From assembly GCA_002422225.1 (NCBI GenBank), contig DITX01000073.1, positions 1 through 14,041 on the forward strand: 14,041 nt of DNA. Reading direction: 5' to 3'. Origin of the DNA: Gammaproteobacteria bacterium UBA6173. Lineage in GTDB: Bacteria; Pseudomonadota; Gammaproteobacteria; Pseudomonadales; Pseudohongiellaceae. The position numbers were made by a program, and so were the translations under genes. Shown piece by piece: positions 1 to 5,257 of this stretch. The number at the start of each line of letters is the position of its first letter. The first letter of the stretch is position 1. The notes below the pieces were generated by a model that saw nothing but the letters and a program-made list of their open reading frames with translations, did no database searches and was not told the origin of the DNA.

Positions 1-1
1 C

Positions 2-214
2 GAGGCCTTCAAAGCGAAGGGCGGCGACGTCTCGAAGGTGGCGAGCGTCGCGAGCTTCTTCATCAGCCGCATCGACAGCGCCGTCGACCACGCCCTCGAC
101 GCGAAGATCGCGGCGAAGGACGAGAACGCCGAGGCATATATTCGTCACGTTGTCATATCAATATGTCGAATGGAAATAAGAGTACGAGTCAGGAAGCTCA
201 AACACTACTTGTAG
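2..214 (+). CDS. tal: Transaldolase internal fragment, truncated at both ends (probable foreign or chimeric contig end)
   Basis: The frame starting at base 2 is open from the window edge to a TAG at 212-214. Its first ~45 residues read like the middle of a transaldolase of the pentose phosphate pathway: a GGDVSKVASVASFFISRID block, which in the family is followed by a VD-x-x-LD helix and a charged spacer, as seen here. After codon ~44 (base ~134) the similarity stops. The remaining ~25 codons (YIRHVVISICRM and on) look like random translation of AT-rich DNA. Composition changes at the same point: bases 1-130 are about 67% GC by hand count, while the next 90 are near 40%. The family's remaining C-terminal half is absent downstream. 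So this is not a functional gene here. It is either a chimeric assembly end or a real breakpoint that truncated tal. The identity of the fragment is fairly secure; the cause of the break is inference. Confidence 0.7.
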   Translation, partial: EAFKAKGGDVSKVASVASFFISRIDSAVDHALDAKIAAKDENAEAYIRHVVISICRMEIRVRVRKLKHYL

Positions 215-223
215 GGGACTACT
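135..223 (+). promoter_or_regulatory. Upstream region and ribosome binding site of TonB-dependent receptor 1
   Basis: AT-rich leader between the transaldolase fragment and the receptor start. A good Shine-Dalgarno, AGGGGA at 213-218, sits 5 bases before the ATG at 224. A 5-2-5 inverted repeat CATAT-CA-ATATG lies at 154-165. TTGTCA at 150-155 followed by AAATAA at 174-179 is a possible but weak -35/-10 pair. If the junction near base 134 is artificial, the native upstream region is cut short and the true promoter may be missing. Confidence 0.4.
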
Positions 224-3025
224 ATGAAATCAAAAAAACTCTCGCTTGCGATCGCAAGTTTAATGGGATTGGGAGCATTTGCAGCGCTGCCATCTGTCAC
301 ATACGCACAACAAGCCGCTGAAACACTGGAAGAAGTTGTTGTTACCGGTTCACGTATTCGTCGTGCGGATCTTGAAGGTTTTAACCCGGTCAGCGTGATC
401 GACCGCAGCATGATAGACACACAAAGCCAGGTTAGCCTTGGTGATATTCTTCAGCGCATGCCTTATTCAGCGGGCGCTGCCGTTAACACCGGCGTCAACA
501 ATGGTGGTTCAGGCTCGGTCAACTTCTCGCTTCGTGGTCTGGGTTCTGCCAGAACGCTGGTGTTGATCAATGGTCGCCGCGTAGTGGCGTCTGGTCTGGG
601 TGCGGACTCTGTGGTCGACTTGAATAACATCCCGCCAGCCATGATCGAGCGTGTTGAAATTCTCAAAGACGGCGCCTCTGCGGTGTACGGTTCCGATGCG
701 GTCGCTGGTGTGGTCAACATCATTACCCGTCAGGATTATTCTGGTGCCCAGGTGAATATCACCTCAGGCCAGACCAGTGAAAAGGATGGCGATCAAAGCA
801 CCGTCGACTTTAACCTGGGTACTGCCGGTGAGCGTGGCAACTTTGTGGTGTCAGGTTACTACACTGAACAGAAACCAATATGGGCGGGCGATCGCAAATA
901 TTCTGAAGCTGAAATCAACTTCCATCCCTACTGGGATCCAACCGGTCAAGCGATTGGTGGTTCGTCTGCAACCCCGTGGGGTCGTCACGTCAGTCCGGCA
1001 TCGGTGGGCGGTGATGGCGTTCCCTATACGCGCGGTCCAGAATATGGTAACTGGCGCCCGTACAGTGGCGTGGATGATCCGTACAACTACGCGCCAGCGA
1101 ACTATACCCAGACGCCAAACGAGCGTTGGGGCTTCAGTGCGTTTGGTAACTACGAACTGGGTGATATGGGCGCGTTGAAAAACGTAGAGTTCAATGGTGA
1201 AGTGATGTTTACTCACCGTGCATCTCAGCGTCTGATTGCACCTGAGCCATTGGCACCGTTGGCGTTTTTTGGTGTTGCTGCGCCATACTCACCTCTTAAC
1301 CACTACAACATCACGCAAGGCCCTAAGCACAGTGTCACTGGTGCAACCATGACCTTGACTGACTGGCGTCGTCGTATGGAAGAGACGGGCGGTCGTGATC
1401 AAGTGCACGAAACTAACACTCACCAGATCACCCTTGGATTGACAGGTGATATTGGTACCTGGTACTGGGACTTATCAGCGTTCTATGGTGAGAACGATGC
1501 CAGCGTGACTGATATCGGTTATTTCCAGCTGGAGCGTGTTGCTGAAGCTGTGGGTCCGACCTTTATGGACGCCAGTGGCAATCTGTCGTGCAGTACAGAT
1601 GGAACCGCTGCCGGCATTATCAATGGTTGTGTGCCATTGAACATTTTTGGTCAGCCAGGCACATCCACGGCAATAACCCCAGAGATGCTGCAATACATCA
1701 GCGGCAACTATGTGTCTATGACACAGGGTGGCAATGACATGTCAGGTCTCACGTTTAACGCTGCCGGTCCAATTATGGATCTACCAGCAGGTGAGTTGGG
1801 CATGGCCGTAGGTCTTGAGCGCCGCAAAGTAAATGGCTTCTCTCAGCCTGATTCATTGCAATTGTTGGGTGTTTCAACGGCGGGTTCTTCATTGGCCACG
1901 CGCGGTGGATATGATGTAGACGAAGCCTATGTGGAATTTGCAGTGCCAATTTTGAACAATCTCGAGTTGAGCGTGGCATCACGTTACTCGGATTACAACA
2001 CCTTCGGCAGCACCACCAATTCCAAAGCAGGCATTCGTTGGGCGCTGACAGAAGAGCTGACCTTGCGTACGACTGTGTCGGAAGCATTCCGCGCACCGTC
2101 AGTTCCAGAGTTGTATGCGGGCCAATTCACCTCTTACCCACAAGTTTCTGACCCATGTGCTGCCAATGCGACTTCTTTCTGTGTCGCAGACGGCGTGCCA
2201 ACCGGTGGATATGACAACGCTGGTTTGACCCAATTGCCAACTTTGTACGGTGGCAGCGCCGCGTTGCAGCCAGAACAAGCGGATATTTTAACTGCTGGTT
2301 TTGTGTATGAGCCAGGTTTCCTGTCAGGACTGTCCGTCACTGTTGACTACTGGGAAACAGAAATTGACGGTGCAATCTCTAGTCTTGGGCCACAGTTGAT
2401 TCTGGACAGCTGTCAGCAGTCTGGTCAGTACTGCAACTTGGTAGAGCGTTGGGCTGCCGGCAGTGGTGCAACCGTTGGTGATGTAAAAATGATCACCAAC
2501 CTGAACATCAACGTGGGTGGTAACGAAGCCTCTGGTGTGGATCTGTCAGCGCGTTACAGCCTGGATAACACCGCATTTGGTATGTTCGACTTTGGTATTG
2601 ATGCAATTCACCTGATCAATTACGACAAGCGTCTCGCTGACGGCACAGTGATTCCTCACGCGGGTCGATTCGAAGACGGTCATGATGGTAACTTCCCTGA
2701 GTGGCGCTGGAACTTCACCACAGACTGGAGTCAGGGTAACTGGGCTGCGAACTACACAGCACGTTATATTGGCAAAGTCACTGAGCCGTTGATCAAGTGG
2801 TTCAACGTAGGCGATGAAGAGCGCACGGTTGACAAGCAGTTGATCCATAACCTGCAAGGTTCTTATAACTTTGAGGCCTACAAAACGCGCTTGACTCTGG
2901 GTGTGGACAACATCACAGACCGTCAGCCGCCTTATGCGTACTCTGGTTTTAACGACAACACCGACCCACGCACGTACGAAACTCGTGGTCGTTACTACTA
3001 CGGCAAAGTCACCTTCAGCTTCTGA
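224..3025 (+). CDS. TonB-dependent outer-membrane receptor 1
   Basis: A 933-residue TonB-dependent receptor, which would import a scarce substrate across the outer membrane using energy from TonB-ExbBD. Residues 1-28 are a signal peptide (basic MKSKK, hydrophobic core, cleavage after TYA). The TonB box, EEVVVTGSR, is at about 36-44. The plug domain follows, with hallmark stretches LRGLGSARTLVLINGRR and RVEILKDGASAVYGSDAV, up to about residue 170. The rest is the 22-strand barrel, ending in the expected terminal aromatic (KVTFSF). Three close cysteine pairs (456/469, 645/653, 730/737) fit disulfides in surface loops. The ATG at 224 has a good Shine-Dalgarno and gives a complete signal peptide, so the start is firm. 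A terminator follows at once, so this looks monocistronic. The substrate cannot be told; no neighbouring siderophore, B12 or glycan-degradation gene points to one. The family assignment is very secure. Confidence 0.95.
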   Translation: MKSKKLSLAIASLMGLGAFAALPSVTYAQQAAETLEEVVVTGSRIRRADLEGFNPVSVIDRSMIDTQSQVSLGDILQRMPYSAGAAVNTGVNNGGSGSVNFSLRGLGSARTLVLINGRRVVASGLGADSVVDLNNIPPAMIERVEILKDGASAVYGSDAVAGVVNIITRQDYSGAQVNITSGQTSEKDGDQSTVDFNLGTAGERGNFVVSGYYTEQKPIWAGDRKYSEAEINFHPYWDPTGQAIGGSSATPWGRHVSPASVGGDGVPYTRGPEYGNWRPYSGVDDPYNYAPANYTQTPNERWGFSAFGNYELGDMGALKNVEFNGEVMFTHRASQRLIAPEPLAPLAFFGVAAPYSPLNHYNITQGPKHSVTGATMTLTDWRRRMEETGGRDQVHETNTHQITLGLTGDIGTWYWDLSAFYGENDASVTDIGYFQLERVAEAVGPTFMDASGNLSCSTDGTAAGIINGCVPLNIFGQPGTSTAITPEMLQYISGNYVSMTQGGNDMSGLTFNAAGPIMDLPAGELGMAVGLERRKVNGFSQPDSLQLLGVSTAGSSLATRGGYDVDEAYVEFAVPILNNLELSVASRYSDYNTFGSTTNSKAGIRWALTEELTLRTTVSEAFRAPSVPELYAGQFTSYPQVSDPCAANATSFCVADGVPTGGYDNAGLTQLPTLYGGSAALQPEQADILTAGFVYEPGFLSGLSVTVDYWETEIDGAISSLGPQLILDSCQQSGQYCNLVERWAAGSGATVGDVKMITNLNINVGGNEASGVDLSARYSLDNTAFGMFDFGIDAIHLINYDKRLADGTVIPHAGRFEDGHDGNFPEWRWNFTTDWSQGNWAANYTARYIGKVTEPLIKWFNVGDEERTVDKQLIHNLQGSYNFEAYKTRLTLGVDNITDRQPPYAYSGFNDNTDPRTYETRGRYYYGKVTFSF

Positions 3026-3047
3026 TTCTGGTCGCACTGAAAGGTAT

Positions 3048-3081
3048 AAAGGGGTGAGGCGTAAGTTTCACCCTTTTTTTT
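3048..3081 (+). terminator. Intrinsic terminator after TonB-dependent receptor 1
   Basis: The 5' arm AAAGGGGTGA (3048-3057) can pair with TCACCCTTTT, the first ten bases of TCACCCTTTTTTTT (3068-3081), over a loop of about 10 bases, with one G-T pair inside the stem. The 3' arm runs into eight T residues. It lies about 20 bases after the receptor stop and separates it from the sulfotransferase. Confidence 0.75.
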
Positions 3082-3115
3082 GAGTGGTCATCTCGTTTAT
3101 CAGGAAATCACGGGC

Positions 3116-3143
3116 TTGGTGCTGTGATTTATTCAGTTATAGT
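3116..3143 (+). promoter_or_regulatory. Candidate sigma70-type promoter for the sulfotransferase-thioesterase unit
   Basis: TTGGTG (3116-3121) and TATAGT (3138-3143) are separated by 16 bases. The -10 is one base from consensus and the -35 keeps only TTG. It lies just after the preceding terminator and would give a leader of roughly 40 bases before the start at 3188. The assignment rests on pattern and position only. Confidence 0.4.
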
Positions 3144-3180
3144 GTAGTGATTGAAAACCGATAGTGCCCTGCATGGATAC

Positions 3181-3185
3181 AGGAG
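3181..3185 (+). promoter_or_regulatory. Shine-Dalgarno that decides the sulfotransferase start
   Basis: AGGAG lies 2 bases before the ATG at 3188 and 5 bases before an in-frame TTG at 3191. Upstream in-frame GTG (3164) and ATG (3173) have no Shine-Dalgarno. The true start is therefore probably 3188 or 3191; the spacing to the ATG is unusually short. Confidence 0.5.
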
Positions 3186-3187
3186 TT

Positions 3188-4765
3188 ATGTTGCAAAGAC
3201 GTTTGGAGATGCTTGACCAGTTGATTGCCAACAGACAGTTGCGGCAGGCAATCGCGTTGGGAGAGCAGTTGCGAAAAGAGCAGCCTGCCAGCGTACACGC
3301 CTGCTTATCTTTAAGTGAAGCTTATCGTCAACAGGGGCAATTCACAGCTGCTAGAGCGTGCGCAAAAAGCGCTTATGAGCTTGAGCCTGGTGATGGTTTT
3401 GTTTGTGCGCAGTATGCGCGCACGCTGGTTCCATTCGCGGATCACAGTGTGATACACACCTTGCTGCAGCAACATCTTCGACAGGATAACAGGGCGACCT
3501 GGGTTGATGAGATGATGGGCGCTGCTGCCGTCTCAATTGATGAGTGGCAATTGGCACTGTCTTGTTTTGATAGGGTATTGGAGGTGCATCCAGGGCATTT
3601 ACATGCGCGATATATGCGAGGGGTGGCGCTGTCTGTGCTGGGAGTAAGGGACGACGCAGTATCTGCGTTCAAAGAACTGATCAGGGAGCATCCCGGTTAT
3701 GGGCGTGCCTGGTGGTCACTTGCGGATCTTGATTTGTCCGCAGTTGATCAAAAACAATTAATGCAATTGCTTGGCAATAAACAACTTCATGACTCGGACA
3801 AGGTTTATTTCTGGCAAGTGCTTGGGCAGTTGCAGCAGCGCAGTGGTTACTACAATGCGGCGTTTGAGTCGTGGGAAAATGCAAATCAAATCAAACACAA
3901 GAATCAGGCGAATCAATCGGGCCGTTGGGATGAATTGGCCACCGCATTGTTGTATCAAGCTGAGACCTTCTTGGGTGCAACTGCGTCTGCTGCAACCGAT
4001 AGCCCGATATTCATTGTGGGTTTGCCTCGCAGTGGCTCTACCTTGGTAGAACAATTGATCACTAACTCGGTCCAGGTTACGGCGCTGGGAGAGTTGCGTG
4101 ATCTGGAAGTTTTGGTTCAGCAAGCCATAGGTCTTGATCCAGTGCCCTTGCCCTTCAAACTGGATCGGGAATCCAGTAAAAGACTTGTGCCCGCCGACAT
4201 TGCTAATGCCTACACTCAGCGCGTTCACTCCCGTTGTGCTGGTGGACGGTATTCTGATAAAAATCCGATTAACTTTCTGTTTATCGGCATCATTCTGCAG
4301 GCGTTTCCCAATGCTCGTATTATTCATGTTTACAAACATCCTATGGATGCCTGTTTAGGGGTGTTTAAGCATCAGTTTGCAGCAGCTGCACCATGGTCGT
4401 ATTCAGTATCGGACATCGCCCATTTTTATACTTTGTACCAAAACCTGATGAGTGCTTGGGAGCGCTTGTATCCTAGGCGAGTTTGCCATGTAGCTTACGA
4501 AGACCTATTACAGCATCCTGATAAAGTAACGCAAAAGATTTTCGCCTACTGCGATCTGGCCTGGTCGGGCAAGGTAATGGATTTAACACTTAAAAAAGGG
4601 CCGGTATTATCGGCCAGTGCCAATCAGGTCAGAGAGGGCGTGCACACACGCGCTCTGTTTGCTCACAAAAATTTTGAGGCTCAGCTGGAACCATTTAGAC
4701 AAGCATTGCTGGATAGTGGTCTCCAGCCTGATGACATCTGGCAGATTGGGGTGAAAAATGACTGA
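3188..4765 (+). CDS. TPR-repeat sulfotransferase family protein
   Basis: About 525 residues from the ATG at 3188. Residues ~5-210 are helical tetratricopeptide-like repeats (for example YNAAFESWENANQI and ARYMRGVALSVLG). The C-terminal half is a PAPS-dependent sulfotransferase domain. The 5'-phosphosulfate loop GLPRSGST is at 278-285. A GEL motif follows with Glu302, at the position of the catalytic Glu of tyrosylprotein sulfotransferases. An SDKNP segment comes next, then HVYKHPMD around 380-387, where the 3'-phosphate-binding motif should lie. That motif normally carries Arg (R-x-P); here it is Lys383-His-Pro. No signal peptide is seen, so the protein is probably cytoplasmic and would transfer sulfate from PAPS to a hydroxyl or amine acceptor. 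The acceptor is unknown for this family. The gene overlaps the thioesterase by 8 bases, implying coupled translation. Starts at GTG 3164 or ATG 3173 are possible but have no ribosome binding site. Confidence 0.88.
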   Translation: MLQRRLEMLDQLIANRQLRQAIALGEQLRKEQPASVHACLSLSEAYRQQGQFTAARACAKSAYELEPGDGFVCAQYARTLVPFADHSVIHTLLQQHLRQDNRATWVDEMMGAAAVSIDEWQLALSCFDRVLEVHPGHLHARYMRGVALSVLGVRDDAVSAFKELIREHPGYGRAWWSLADLDLSAVDQKQLMQLLGNKQLHDSDKVYFWQVLGQLQQRSGYYNAAFESWENANQIKHKNQANQSGRWDELATALLYQAETFLGATASAATDSPIFIVGLPRSGSTLVEQLITNSVQVTALGELRDLEVLVQQAIGLDPVPLPFKLDRESSKRLVPADIANAYTQRVHSRCAGGRYSDKNPINFLFIGIILQAFPNARIIHVYKHPMDACLGVFKHQFAAAAPWSYSVSDIAHFYTLYQNLMSAWERLYPRRVCHVAYEDLLQHPDKVTQKIFAYCDLAWSGKVMDLTLKKGPVLSASANQVREGVHTRALFAHKNFEAQLEPFRQALLDSGLQPDDIWQIGVKND

Positions 4766-5156
4766 TAAAATCTTTACTAGCCGATTGAGCGTGCGTGATT
4801 ATGAGTGCGACATGCAAGGTGTGGTGAATAATTCCGTTTATCAAAACTACCTGGAGCATGCGCGGCATGAGTTTCTGAAACACAAGGGTTTGGAATTTGC
4901 TGACTTGACCCGGCGTGGCATTATTGTTGTGGTGGTGCGAGCAGAGTTGGATTACGTGTTGTCCTTGCGCAGCGGCGATTGTTTTGATGTGACTGTGCAG
5001 CCGATTAGAATTTCCGCTCTGCGTCTTGGATTCCGGCAGCAAATTATCCATGCAAACAGTCAAAAGACAATGTTGAAGGCCTTGATTATCACTACGGCCG
5101 TCAGTGAAAAAGGGCGACCATATTTTCCTGATGAGCTGAATTGTCTGCTGAACTGA
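4758..5156 (+). CDS. Hotdog-fold acyl-CoA thioesterase (4-hydroxybenzoyl-CoA thioesterase/YbgC-like)
   Basis: A 132-residue single-domain hotdog thioesterase, near the usual family length, which hydrolyses acyl-CoA or acyl-carrier thioesters. The active-site stretch RDYECDMQGVVNNSVYQNYL matches the family pattern R-x-x-D-x-D-x-x-G-V-V-x-x-x-x-Y. Asp18 sits at the catalytic aspartate position, followed by GVV and the Y-x-x-Y-x-E-x-A-R helix (YLEHARHEFL). A central helix and antiparallel strands (IIVVVVRAELDYV) follow. There is no signal peptide, so it is cytoplasmic. The ATG at 4758 lies inside the end of the sulfotransferase gene (overlap ATGACTGA), with a GGGG/GGTGA ribosome binding site at 4748-4754 also inside that gene. 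The two proteins are therefore probably made together. The substrate is unknown; a shared acyl substrate with the sulfotransferase is inference. A housekeeping YbgC role is less likely because no tol-pal genes are adjacent. Confidence 0.88.
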   Translation: MTDKIFTSRLSVRDYECDMQGVVNNSVYQNYLEHARHEFLKHKGLEFADLTRRGIIVVVVRAELDYVLSLRSGDCFDVTVQPIRISALRLGFRQQIIHANSQKTMLKALIITTAVSEKGRPYFPDELNCLLN

Positions 5157-5185
5157 CGAGTTGTCAGTCAGGATTTGATGTAAAT

Positions 5186-5225
5186 AAAAAGGGTGGTGCA
5201 GAATTAATTGCACCACCCTTTTTTT
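5186..5225. terminator. Bidirectional intrinsic terminator between convergent genes
   Basis: A perfect 15-base inverted repeat: AAAAAGGGTGGTGCA (5186-5200) and TGCACCACCCTTTTT (5209-5223), with an 8-base AT-rich loop. A T-tract follows on the + strand and, read on the - strand, an equivalent T-tract follows the other arm. It lies 30 bases after the thioesterase stop and 33 bases after the end of receptor 2, so it can end transcription from both sides. Confidence 0.9.
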
Positions 5226-5257
5226 GATTGCTGGTCAGGTTAATCCTGACTCAGTGA

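Noticed and set aside
2546..3037. A 163-codon open frame on the - strand over the end of receptor 1.
   Set aside because: Antisense to conserved barrel strands; no family features.
3758..4339. A 193-codon open frame on the - strand.
   Set aside because: Lies fully antisense to the sulfotransferase domain with intact catalytic motifs; the - strand product has no recognisable domain.
4695..5216. A 173-codon open frame on the - strand.
   Set aside because: Antisense to the thioesterase and starts within the terminator hairpin; His/Gln-rich composition typical of a shadow frame.
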